Source: Tannerellaceae bacterium (GTDB lineage: Bacteria; Bacteroidota; Bacteroidia; Bacteroidales; Tannerellaceae). Taken from it: DNA of 64,000 nt. Positions 36,232 through 44,801 of the stretch are shown in pieces. Positions within the stretch are counted from its first letter, which is position 1. Each line of letters starts with the position of its first letter. The translations under genes were made by a program, and so were the position numbers. A model generated the notes under the pieces. That model saw only the letters and a list, made by a program, of their open reading frames with translations. It was not told where the DNA came from and ran no database searches. The stretch lies in contig JAITGL010000050.1 of assembly GCA_031280645.1 (NCBI GenBank), forward strand, positions 10,168 to 74,167, given 5' to 3'.

Positions 36232-38077
36232 TTCTATAATCCCTGACGGGTTTGGTAATTTCCTTGGGTTTGTTTTTTGTGATCTCTATCGGTTTTTGCC
36301 TGGTGAACGGCTGCGCAAGGAGGTTCCAGTTTTCTTCTATCTCCCAGTTCCGCTTAATCTCGATAATCTTATGATAGTAATAAACCGTTTCGGGCTGGAG
36401 CAGCCCGGCGTAATTGCCGGTATCCCACATGAAATTATCGTTAAGGTCAACCGTAAGCCGAACGCCGTAGCTCGCCGGGGGAAGATCCATAAACAGCAGT
36501 CCGCCCCCTTCGAACCGAACCTTGCGCACGGGCCTGTCGCCATTATCCACAAGCTCGCCGAAGGCGGGCGCGCCATCCGGGAGCCCTTCAACATTAACGT
36601 ACAGGTGGCCGTACTCGTCGCGCGCCTTTATGGCAAACTGAACGCTCGCCGCGTCGTTGCCCCTCCCGTAAATGCTTGTTACGGCTGCCGAATCAACCTC
36701 TATCCGGTAGCTTTCCCCATATCCCCATTTCCGCATGATAAAGAAGTTAAGCGGGTTGGCCGTGTCGGGCATAAGCTCGAAATCAACCGGCTGCCATATC
36801 GTATCCGCCTTTTGCTCGAACCGGAACATATCGGGCGATAAAGCGGCTACGGGCTCGTCGAACAGTACCGACACGGTGTCGTACCGGTTTTGCACCCCCT
36901 TAACCGTGAGCTGAAGAACCGCCGGAGGCTCCGCCTTTTCCTCGTCGGTACGCCTGCGCCTCGACTCGGAGCGCGGCGCGGGCCTGAGGCTTAGCGATAC
37001 GGTGTCGGTTACAGGCCTGAGCACATTGAGCGAATCGCTTGCGGGGTAGGTTATCTCCATCGTCAGGGTATCTTGCCGCCACACGGTCGAATCTGTAATC
37101 CAATAATGTATGGCAACGCCGCCGTCGGCCCGCTGCGGTATGTACCACAACGAATCGGCGGGGGTGAAATTAAGGGGCAGCGGGCTGGGGATACTGTCGA
37201 GCGGAGCGTTAAAGCGGAGCGTTAAGCGGTTGGCCTGGCTGCGCTCGTGCCGCATGGCATACTGCCTCTCGAATTTCTCCTTAAAGAGTTTCAGCACGAT
37301 ATTGTCGGGAGTGAACCGCGTGTAAGGAACGGTAAGGATCGTATCTATGGTAACCGAATCCTTACGGATGGTATCCTGCCTGGATGTAAACTCAAAGGAT
37401 GGTATGATGATTGAATCGCCGAAGGCAATCTCCTCGCCCGGCTGGTCGAACTTATAGTCGCGGTTCTTGTCGTTAAGGGCGAATATGCGGTAGGAGCCTT
37501 CGGCTATGTTGCGGATAACGAACCGCCCCCGGTCGTTGGTTTTCGACGTTCGGGTAAAAGCCTCCTTTACAAAAGCCGAATCGTCGTGATTGGCGTGCAG
37601 CCCCACTATTATCCCCGGCACAGGCTCCAGGTTGTCGGCCGAGAGCAGATGCCCCGATATTTCGAGCGAATCGAGAGCCTCGCCGGTCGAGAACGCGAAG
37701 GCGAAGTTCTCCAGCACATTCTTCTCGTTATTATCGCCTATGGAGTTGGTAAAGTCTATTGTATACGTGGTATTGCTCTTCAGCGTATCCTTAAGCTCTA
37801 CCACGGCCTTGCGCCCCTCGGCCGTTATTACGGGGAGCATTATCTGGGGCGGAGTGATTATAACATTTTCGGATGGCTTGTCGAGTACAATCAGCTCGTC
37901 GAACAATATTTCTATGGTTTTACCTTTAAAGTTCAGCTCGTTCGGAGCCGGCTTGCTTGATATGAACCGCGGCGGCTTCTCGTCGTAAGGCCCCCCGTTG
38001 GGCGAGCCTATATTGGCGCACGAGTAAGCTATAAGAGATAAAAAGATTACTGCGATTGATTTTATATCCTGTTTCAT
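36164..38077 (-). CDS. Large lipoprotein with Ig-like (SbsA-type) domain
   Basis: 637 aa from ATG 38077 (MKQDIKSIAVIFLSLIAYSCAN), lipobox Cys20; a longer frame to 38179 lacks a signal. Residues about 30-130 form the SbsA/Big_5-type Ig-like domain common in Bacteroidota (GGPYDEKPPRFISSKPAPNELNFKGKTIEILFDE). A carnosinase-type/SpaA-like beta-sandwich follows (GRFVIRNIAEGSYRIFALND), and then further beta-rich domains. The end is basic and low-complexity (QQSSRGSSSNPLGRS). Probably anchored in the outer membrane; role unknown. It overlaps the DUF3108 start by 68 nt, so the two are co-transcribed. Confidence 0.88.
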   Translation of the reverse strand: MKQDIKSIAVIFLSLIAYSCANIGSPNGGPYDEKPPRFISSKPAPNELNFKGKTIEILFDELIVLDKPSENVIITPPQIMLPVITAEGRKAVVELKDTLKSNTTYTIDFTNSIGDNNEKNVLENFAFAFSTGEALDSLEISGHLLSADNLEPVPGIIVGLHANHDDSAFVKEAFTRTSKTNDRGRFVIRNIAEGSYRIFALNDKNRDYKFDQPGEEIAFGDSIIIPSFEFTSRQDTIRKDSVTIDTILTVPYTRFTPDNIVLKLFKEKFERQYAMRHERSQANRLTLRFNAPLDSIPSPLPLNFTPADSLWYIPQRADGGVAIHYWITDSTVWRQDTLTMEITYPASDSLNVLRPVTDTVSLSLRPAPRSESRRRRTDEEKAEPPAVLQLTVKGVQNRYDTVSVLFDEPVAALSPDMFRFEQKADTIWQPVDFELMPDTANPLNFFIMRKWGYGESYRIEVDSAAVTSIYGRGNDAASVQFAIKARDEYGHLYVNVEGLPDGAPAFGELVDNGDRPVRKVRFEGGGLLFMDLPPASYGVRLTVDLNDNFMWDTGNYAGLLQPETVYYYHKIIEIKRNWEIEENWNLLAQPFTRQKPIEITKNKPKEITKPVRDYRNEGRQQSSRGSSSNPLGRSMPF

Positions 38078-38164
38078 AAAACAAAAGTAGAGAAAAAAGG
38101 GATAAGGAGACCCCGCCGCTATCCACCCCCGTCCGGCAAGCTTAAGGCCCGTTTCCCCGCTTCC

Positions 38165-38265
38165 GGAATACAAACCCATAAGCCTTGCAGACGAACCTAA
38201 TGCGCTCGCGGACGAACCTAAAATACCTGGGCATCAACCCGTAGCCTTGCCGGACCTAAGGTAGA
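38165..38265. repeat. Array F: short degenerate 21-bp repeat, about 5 units
   Basis: GACGAACCTA occurs at 38190 and 38211 (21 bp apart). Looser copies lie on the same grid at 38169 (TACAAACCCA), 38232 (CATCAACCCG) and 38253 (GACCTAAGG). 21 bp is half of the 42-bp period of the other arrays. It lies between the divergent Ig-like lipoprotein and DUF6769 genes. Confidence 0.5.
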
Positions 38266-38388
38266 GCCCCCGAGGAGCCTGCAACATGTTAAAAGAGCTT
38301 TTGTTTCCATCCGTTTACTTCCCGCGAAACATGATTGCCGGAAAGCAAATCCTAAATGCTATCTTTGTCGTATCGCAAAGATAATATT

Positions 38389-38838
38389 TTGAAAAAAAAC
38401 ATATCCATATTATCGGTAATAATAGCCGCAGCATGCCTGTTATTTTTTACCATCGCCCCCCATCACCACCACAGCGACGGGCGGATATGTATCGCTGCGG
38501 AATACGCTTGCAGCCACGACTGCGACCGCAACGCGCCCCCCTGCCACAGCGCCGAATCCCGCCCCGACGATTGCGCCGGCAATAACGGATCGTGCGGAGC
38601 AAGCCTCGACTATACCGACCCGCAAACATTCGGCGCGCCGAAATGCAAGATATGCCCTTGCGGTAACTCCCTTCACAATCATTTCCCAATAGTATTGCTC
38701 TCGCTCCCCGCCGAGCAATCGCCGGCAATAATCACAACCAACCCTCCATGCAGGCGGCAGGCCTGCGGATACCTCCCAACGCTCTCCGCCTGGGAGGGCG
38801 GCCGCGTTAACGGCTTGAGGGCCCCTCCCGTTTGCTGA
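38389..38838 (+). CDS. DUF6769-like small exported His/Cys-rich protein
   Basis: 149 aa from TTG 38389 (KKNISILSVIIAAACLLFF). An upstream in-frame ATG at 38356 is unlikely, because a TAnnTTTG element (TATCTTTG, 38360-38367) sits inside that extension. A signal helix is followed by APHHHHSDGRICI, ten Cys in residues 38-90 and HNHFPIVLL, a pattern I associate with DUF6769 proteins placed before RND metal pumps in Bacteroidales. His and Cys suggest metal binding in the periplasm. The adaptor gene follows 129 nt later. Confidence 0.72.
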   Translation: MKKNISILSVIIAAACLLFFTIAPHHHHSDGRICIAAEYACSHDCDRNAPPCHSAESRPDDCAGNNGSCGASLDYTDPQTFGAPKCKICPCGNSLHNHFPIVLLSLPAEQSPAIITTNPPCRRQACGYLPTLSAWEGGRVNGLRAPPVC

Positions 38839-38967
38839 AATTTATTTCCCGCGCCGCCACATGGCGTAGCCGGGCCTCGTAATCCCATCCCTTATCCTTT
38901 AATTAAGATTTCCGGCCTATGGCGGGAATACCATTGTTACGTAAAATAAATTTCAATCCCAACCCTG

Positions 38968-40230
38968 ATGAAAGCATACATATTATTATATAGCCTCGTT
39001 GCAGCCATGCTACTCCCATCCGCATGCCGTACGGGAGCAGGCGAAGCGAGTCATTCGCACGACCATGAAGAAAGCGGCGTGCATAATCACGATCACAACC
39101 ACGGGCACAGTCACGACCACGGACGCAACGGCGAAAGCTCGCACAACCATTCGCACGGCGGCGGCAACAACGGCGGCCACTCGCACAACGAGGCCGCCCA
39201 TAACCCCGACGAGATCATTTTTACCCGCGCACAGGCCGAAGCCGCCGGACTGAAAATCGAAACCATCGTTCCGCGCCCCTTCTCCTCCGTAATAAAAACC
39301 GGCGGACAAATACAAGCCGCGCAGGGCGACGAGGCCGCCATTGCAGCCACCGCCAACGGCATAATATCATTCGTTAACCCCTCGATAGCCGAAGGCGTAT
39401 ACGTAGCCGCCGGCGAAGCCATACTGACAATATCGGCGGCCAACCTGCCCGACGGCGACCCGGCCCTGAAAGCCCGCCTCGCCTACGAAACGGCGCTCGC
39501 AGAAATGACGCGCGCCGAAGGGCTCGCAGGCAGTCAAATAATATCCGTAAAAGAATACGAACAAATACGCCTCAGGTACGAAACGGCCCGAACGGCGTAC
39601 GAAGCGCAGGCAGACCGCGCCACCGCGGCCGGCATAACGGTAGTAGCCCCCAAGGGAGGCTACATGGCGAATATCTCCGCCGCCAACGGCGAGTACGTAC
39701 AGGTGGGCCGCACAATAGCAACCGTATCCCAAAACAGGAGGCTGCAGCTCCGGGCCGAAGTCCCGGAAAGATATTTCGGGGAGCTGAAGAACATATCCGG
39801 GGCAAACTTCAAAACGGCTTCAGGCAATCGCCTCTACAAGCTGTCGGAGATGGGAGGCCGCCTCGTATCGTTCGGACGGACGGCCACCGGCGGCGAAGCC
39901 TGTTTTATACCCATAGTATTCGAGTTCGACCGGCAGGAGGATATCCTTCCCGGATCGTTTGTAGAAGCCTACCTGATGTCGGCAACGCAGGAAAACGCAA
40001 TTACGGTTCCGGCGCCGGCCGTTACCGAAGAGCAGGGGCTGCACTTCGTTTATATACAGGTTGACGACGAAGGATATCGCAAGCAAGAGGTAAAGCTGGG
40101 CCCCGACAACGGCGAGCGGGCCTTGGCCCTCACGGGAGTGAAGCCGGGCGACAGGGTCGTAGTAAGCGCGGCTTACCAGGTAAAGCTTGCCGCCACAGCC
40201 TCCATTGTTCCCGAAGGGCATACGCACTAA
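38968..40230 (+). CDS. RND efflux periplasmic adaptor (CusB/CzcB type) with His-rich N-terminus
   Basis: 420 aa starting MKAYILLYSLVAAMLLPSACRTG; lipobox Cys20 indicates a lipid anchor. Residues 29-80 are extremely His-rich (HSHDHEESGVHNHDHNHGHS), probably collecting metal ions. Then come the lipoyl/hairpin halves (GQIQAAQGDEAAIAA; VVAPKGGYMANISAANGEYVQVG) and the beta-barrel and membrane-proximal domains (LPGSFVEAYLMS, VKPGDRVVVSAAYQ). It links the inner-membrane pump encoded 19 nt downstream to an outer-membrane channel. No TolC-type gene is present nearby. Confidence 0.93.
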   Translation: MKAYILLYSLVAAMLLPSACRTGAGEASHSHDHEESGVHNHDHNHGHSHDHGRNGESSHNHSHGGGNNGGHSHNEAAHNPDEIIFTRAQAEAAGLKIETIVPRPFSSVIKTGGQIQAAQGDEAAIAATANGIISFVNPSIAEGVYVAAGEAILTISAANLPDGDPALKARLAYETALAEMTRAEGLAGSQIISVKEYEQIRLRYETARTAYEAQADRATAAGITVVAPKGGYMANISAANGEYVQVGRTIATVSQNRRLQLRAEVPERYFGELKNISGANFKTASGNRLYKLSEMGGRLVSFGRTATGGEACFIPIVFEFDRQEDILPGSFVEAYLMSATQENAITVPAPAVTEEQGLHFVYIQVDDEGYRKQEVKLGPDNGERALALTGVKPGDRVVVSAAYQVKLAATASIVPEGHTH

Positions 40231-40248
40231 TTAATAAAACGAACCGGT

Positions 40249-43200
40249 ATGCTTAACAGAATAATACAATACTCGCTCGACAACCGCATCCTTGTCCTGT
40301 CGTCGGCCCTGCTGATACTTGTGGCGGGAATATACGCCTCCCTCAACGTCGACGTCGACGTATTCCCCGACCTTAACGCTCCCACCGTGGTTGTAATGAC
40401 CGAAGCCGGAGGCATGGCCCCCGAAGAAACCGAGCTCCTTGTAACCTTCCCGGTCGAAACCGCCATGAACGGGGCGATGGGAGTGCGGAGGGTGCGATCG
40501 TCGTCAACTGCCGGCTTCTCGGTGGTTTGGGTGGAGTTTAACTGGAACATGGACGTATACCGCGCCCGCCAGATAGTGTCCGAAAAGCTCGCCGCAGTGA
40601 AAGACGCCCTGCCGCCGCAAGCCGGCAGCCCCGTTATAGGCCCTCAAACATCGGTTCTCGGCGAAATGATGATTATAGGACTCACGGCGGATACCACCTC
40701 CCTGCAAGACCTGCGCTCCATAGCCGACTGGACAATCCGCCCACGCCTGCTCTCAACCGGCGGAGTGGCGCAAGTATCGGTAATCGGAGGCGAGATAAAG
40801 GAATACCAGATCCTTCTGTCCCCCGGCAAGATGAAACACTACGGCGTATCGCTCGGCGAGGTTATAGCCGCCACCCGCAACATGAACGGCAACGCTAACG
40901 GGGGAGTACTCTACGAGTACGGCAACGAATACATAATACGCGGCATCCTGTCGACCGATAAGACCTCCGAGCTCGGCAAGGCGGCAGTTGTAACCGCCTC
41001 CGGCAAGCGCATCCTACTCGAAAGCATAGCCGAGGTAACCACCGGAGCGCGGTCGCCCAAGTCGGGCCTCGCCTCAGAGCGCGCCAAGCCGGCCGTACTT
41101 ATAACCGTTAACAAGCAGCCCGGCGTAAGCTCCATCGAGCTTACAGGCAAGATCGACGCGGCCGTGGCCGAGCTCGGCCGGTCGATGCCGCCCGACGTAT
41201 CGGTATCAACCGACATATTCCGGCAGGCGCGGTTCATTGAAAGCTCGATAGGAAACGTGCAGCGGGCCTTGTACGAGGGAGGAATATTCGTGGCCGTGGT
41301 ACTCTTCATCTTCCTGATGAATATCCGCACAACGGCGATATCGCTCGTAACCATCCCCCTCTCCCTGCTCGTGTCGATACTGACGCTAAAGCTGATGGGA
41401 CAAACCATAAATACCATGAGCCTCGGCGGAATGGCCATCGCGATAGGCTCGCTGGTTGACGACGCCATTGTAGACGTTGAAAATGTATTTAAACGGTTAA
41501 GAGAAAATCGCGCCCTGCCGGAGGCGGAGCGGGCCGGAGTTATCCGAGTAGTATTCGAGGCCTCGAAAGAGGTGCGGATGCCTATCCTTAACTCTACGCT
41601 GATAATCGTGGCAAGCTTTCTGCCCCTGTTCTTTCTATCCGACATGGAGGGAAGGATGCTTGCGCCGCTGGGGATAGCGTTTATCGTTGCCCTGTTTGCC
41701 TCTACGGCGGTGGCCCTCACGCTTACGCCCGTTCTTTGCAGCTTCCTGCTGCAAAAGCCCGCGGGAGATAAGCCGGAGCGAGAACCGTTCGTTGCCCGAA
41801 AACTGAAAACGGCTTACGCCGCGGCCCTCGAATGGACCATAGAGCGACGGGCATGGCTGTTTGGGCTTACGGGGGCGATGATGGCGGCCGCCCTCGTTGT
41901 GTTCCTCACCCTGGGAAGGAGCTTCCTGCCATCGTTTAACGAGGGATCGTTTACCATAAATGTAAGCGTTATGCCCGGCATCTCGCTCGAAGAGTCTGAC
42001 AAGATTGGGCGGATGGCCGAGAACCTGCTCCTGTCTGTTCCGGAAATAAAAACCCTTGGGCGCAAAACGGGCCGGGCCGAACTCGACGAGCACGCGCTGG
42101 GCGTTAACGTATCCGAGATTGAAGCCCCCTTTGAGCTTAAAAACCGCTCTAAAGAAGAGCTAATGGCCGATATACGGCAAAAGCTCAGGATAATTCCCGG
42201 AGCCAACATCGAAATAGGACAGCCAATATCGCACCGGATAGACCATATGCTGTCGGGCACAAGGGCCAACATCGCCATAAAGCTGTTTGGCGACGACCTG
42301 GGTAAACTCTACCTTATAGGCAACCGGATAAAAGCCGCCATTGCCGGAGTAGAGGGCATTGCCGACCTTAACGTTGAGCAGCAAATAGAGCGGCCGCAAC
42401 TCAAAATCGCCCCCAAGCGCGAACTCCTTGCCGCCTACGGAATCTCAATGCCCGAATTTGCCGAAATAATAAACGTGCTGATAGCAGGCGAAGCCGTATC
42501 GCAGGTTTACGAAAACGGCCGCGTATTTAACCTGACCCTGAAAGTAGACAACCCCAGCCGCTCCTCGCTTGGCAGCATCCGCAACCTGACGGTCGACGCC
42601 GGAGGCCGCAAAGTTCCACTCGCACATATAGCCGACATAAGCTCGCTAACCGGCCCCAACACCATCAACCGCGAAAACGTATCCCGCAAAATAGTAGTGT
42701 CGGCCAATGTTGCCGGCCGCGATCTCCGCGGAGTGGTAGCCGATATACGCAGCCAAATCGAGATGCAGGTATCCCTGCCCGAAGGATACCACGTGGAATA
42801 CGGCGGGCAGTTTGAAAGCGAGCAGGCCGCCTCGCGGATATTGGCGGTAGCCTCGTTTATATCCATCCTCCTTATATTCCTGCTGCTGTACGCGCAGTTT
42901 CGCAACATAAGGCAAGCGGCCATGATACTGCTCAACCTCCCCTTAGCCTTAATCGGCGGAGTATTCGCAATATCAGTTACCGGCGGAGTGGTAAGCATCC
43001 CGGCGATAATAGGATTCATCTCGCTTTTCGGCATCGCCACCCGCAACGGCATCCTGCTCGTGGCGCGCTACAACGACCTGCAAGCCTCCGGCATGGAAAA
43101 AAGGCGCTCGGTGATATCCGGATCGGCCGACAGGCTCAACCCGATACTTATGACGGCCCTTACCTCCGCCTTAGCCCTCATCCCCCTCGCCCTCGGAGGC

Positions 43201-43329
43201 GACCTGCCCGGCAACGAGATCCAAAGCCCCATGGCCAAGGTAATCCTCGGAGGGCTGCTGACATCTACGCTTATTAACGCCTTCGTAATCCCGGCCTTAA
43301 GCTGCGGGAAAATGTCCTGCAAGGCGTAA
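40249..43329 (+). CDS. Heavy-metal efflux RND pump (CusA/CzcA family)
   Basis: 1026 aa starting MLNRIIQYSLDNRILVLSSALLIL. Twelve membrane helices in the RND 1+5+1+5 pattern. The TM4 segment GSLVDDAIVDVENVFKRLRE carries the acidic proton-relay residues of the HME subclass. Large periplasmic loops follow TM1 and TM7 (GRKTGRAELDEHALGVNVSEIE). It exports metal cations such as Cu+, Zn2+, Co2+ or Cd2+ by proton exchange; which ion cannot be read from the sequence. Third gene of the DUF6769-adaptor-pump group. Confidence 0.95.
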   Translation: MLNRIIQYSLDNRILVLSSALLILVAGIYASLNVDVDVFPDLNAPTVVVMTEAGGMAPEETELLVTFPVETAMNGAMGVRRVRSSSTAGFSVVWVEFNWNMDVYRARQIVSEKLAAVKDALPPQAGSPVIGPQTSVLGEMMIIGLTADTTSLQDLRSIADWTIRPRLLSTGGVAQVSVIGGEIKEYQILLSPGKMKHYGVSLGEVIAATRNMNGNANGGVLYEYGNEYIIRGILSTDKTSELGKAAVVTASGKRILLESIAEVTTGARSPKSGLASERAKPAVLITVNKQPGVSSIELTGKIDAAVAELGRSMPPDVSVSTDIFRQARFIESSIGNVQRALYEGGIFVAVVLFIFLMNIRTTAISLVTIPLSLLVSILTLKLMGQTINTMSLGGMAIAIGSLVDDAIVDVENVFKRLRENRALPEAERAGVIRVVFEASKEVRMPILNSTLIIVASFLPLFFLSDMEGRMLAPLGIAFIVALFASTAVALTLTPVLCSFLLQKPAGDKPEREPFVARKLKTAYAAALEWTIERRAWLFGLTGAMMAAALVVFLTLGRSFLPSFNEGSFTINVSVMPGISLEESDKIGRMAENLLLSVPEIKTLGRKTGRAELDEHALGVNVSEIEAPFELKNRSKEELMADIRQKLRIIPGANIEIGQPISHRIDHMLSGTRANIAIKLFGDDLGKLYLIGNRIKAAIAGVEGIADLNVEQQIERPQLKIAPKRELLAAYGISMPEFAEIINVLIAGEAVSQVYENGRVFNLTLKVDNPSRSSLGSIRNLTVDAGGRKVPLAHIADISSLTGPNTINRENVSRKIVVSANVAGRDLRGVVADIRSQIEMQVSLPEGYHVEYGGQFESEQAASRILAVASFISILLIFLLLYAQFRNIRQAAMILLNLPLALIGGVFAISVTGGVVSIPAIIGFISLFGIATRNGILLVARYNDLQASGMEKRRSVISGSADRLNPILMTALTSALALIPLALGGDLPGNEIQSPMAKVILGGLLTSTLINAFVIPALSCGKMSCKA

Positions 43330-43374
43330 CCGGGCTTGGGAAAAATGCCGGTTTTCCGCCTTAGCGGGGCGATT

Positions 43375-43648
43375 TTGGGTAGCTACGCAAACGTTTTTGG
43401 TAGCTACCCAAACCCTTTTCGTAGGTACGCAAACGTTTCCGGTAGCTACCCAAACCCTTTTCGTAGCTACGCAAACATTTCCGGTAGCTACCCAAACCCT
43501 TTTCGTAGGTACGCAAACATTTCCGGTAGCTACCAAAAACGATTTCTCAACTACCCAAACATTTCCGGTAGCTACCAAAAACGATTTCTCAACTACCAAA
43601 ACATTTCCGGTAGCTACCAAAAACGATTTCTCAACTACCAAAAACCTC
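43375..43648. repeat. Array D: 42-bp tandem repeats built of 21-bp half-units, about 6.5 units
   Basis: GGTAGCTACC recurs at 43399, 43441, 43483, 43525, 43567 and 43609 (exactly 42 bp). A related palindrome (CGTAGGTACG or CGTAGCTACG) sits 21 bp away in the earlier units and is replaced by CTCAACTACC in the later ones. Each half-unit has a short palindrome followed by CAAACnnTTTCC. It lies between the RND pump stop and ribD. Frames stay open because 42 is a multiple of 3. Confidence 0.95.
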
Positions 43649-43662
43649 CTTCCGGAGCATTA

Positions 43663-43693
43663 TTTTTTAGATAAAGCTGTTAATATATCTTTG
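43663..43693 (+). promoter_or_regulatory. Bacteroidota-type promoter for ribD
   Basis: TTTT at 43663-43666, a 19-bp spacer, TATCTTTG at 43686-43693, 25 nt before the ribD ATG. The -33 element has one mismatch. Its place just after array D argues that the array is not part of the ribD coding region. Confidence 0.6.
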
Positions 43694-43717
43694 CCCCCAA
43701 ACAATAAATACCACCCA

Positions 43718-44710
43718 ATGGAAATAAACGAAGCATTCATGAGCCGCTGCCTTACCCTTGCCGCCCACGGAGCCGGCAAGGTAAGCCCAAATCCGATGGT
43801 GGGAGCGGTTATCGTCTATCGAGGCAGTATAATAGGCGAAGGATACCACCGGAAGTACGGCGACGCTCATGCCGAGGTTATAGCCGTGCGCTCCGTAACG
43901 AACCCGGCTCTACTCCCCGAATCTACCATGTACGTAAACCTTGAGCCATGCTCGCATTACGGGAAAACGCCTCCTTGCGCAGGGCTTATAATTGATAAGC
44001 GTATTCCGAGGGTGGCGGTTGCCTGCCTCGATCCTAACCCGGTTGTGGCCGGGGCCGGGATAGAAGCGCTCCGGCAAAACGGCGTGGAGGTGGTTACCGG
44101 AGTACTCGAAAAAGAGGCGCGGGAGCTGAACCGGGAGTTTCTTACTTTTCATACCGCAAAGCGTCCCTACATATATATAAAGTGGGCGCAGAGCTCCGAC
44201 GGCTTTATCGACCGGCGGCGCGAAAGCTGCAAGGAGCCGCCGGCAAGGCTCTCGTCGGATATGGCGCTTCAGTGGGTTCACAAGAAGCGGTCGGAGGTGG
44301 CGGCCATTATGGTTGGAACCCGCACGGCCCTGCTCGACAATCCTGCGCTGACGGTTCGCCGCTGGGCGGGCCGCTCGCCCGTAAGGATAACGTTCGACCG
44401 CCGCCTGGCGATACCCTCCTCGCATCGCCTTCTCGACGGCAGCTTGCCTACGCTGGTATTTACCGAAAGAGAAGAACCGTTGCGCCCCAATCTGGAGTAT
44501 ATAAGGATAGACTTTGGCGGCAACATTCTGAAGCAAACGCTCGACGAGCTGTATGCAAGGCGGATAATATCGCTGCTGGTGGAGGGTGGCGCGGCGCTTA
44601 TCGAATCGTTCGTTAAAGAGGACTTGTGGGACGAGATACAAATCGAGACGGTGGGGATTAAGCTGGGCGAGGGGGTTAAAGCGCCCGTAATGTTAAAGGT
44701 TAAAATGTGA
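43718..44710 (+). CDS. ribD: Riboflavin biosynthesis deaminase/reductase RibD
   Basis: 330 aa from ATG 43718 (MEINEAFMSRCLTLAAHGAGK). The frame is open a further 107 codons upstream through array D, but that part is repeat and precedes the promoter. The deaminase domain (residues 5-150) has the Zn site GDAHAEVIAVRS and LEPCSHYGKTPPCAGLI. The reductase domain (150-330) has IKWAQSSDGFI, MVGTRTALLDNPALTVR and LLVEGGAALIESFV. It carries out the second and third steps of riboflavin synthesis. Other rib genes are not in the window. Confidence 0.95.
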   Translation: MEINEAFMSRCLTLAAHGAGKVSPNPMVGAVIVYRGSIIGEGYHRKYGDAHAEVIAVRSVTNPALLPESTMYVNLEPCSHYGKTPPCAGLIIDKRIPRVAVACLDPNPVVAGAGIEALRQNGVEVVTGVLEKEARELNREFLTFHTAKRPYIYIKWAQSSDGFIDRRRESCKEPPARLSSDMALQWVHKKRSEVAAIMVGTRTALLDNPALTVRRWAGRSPVRITFDRRLAIPSSHRLLDGSLPTLVFTEREEPLRPNLEYIRIDFGGNILKQTLDELYARRIISLLVEGGAALIESFVKEDLWDEIQIETVGIKLGEGVKAPVMLKVKM

Positions 44711-44801
44711 AACTAATATAAATATTGGCTTCGGAAGTAGTTGGATATAAAATTGTTTTTATTTTTGTCACCCGGAAATTCAGCCAAATACATTTTATAA
44801 A

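Noticed and set aside
38356..38388. ATG start for the DUF6769-like protein
   Set aside because: The segment contains a TAnnTTTG promoter element, and the signal peptide starts properly at the TTG codon at 38389.
43397..43717. RibD with a 107-residue repetitive N-terminal extension
   Set aside because: The extension is array D sequence, a promoter-like site lies between array and ATG 43718, and the ATG gives a normal family length.
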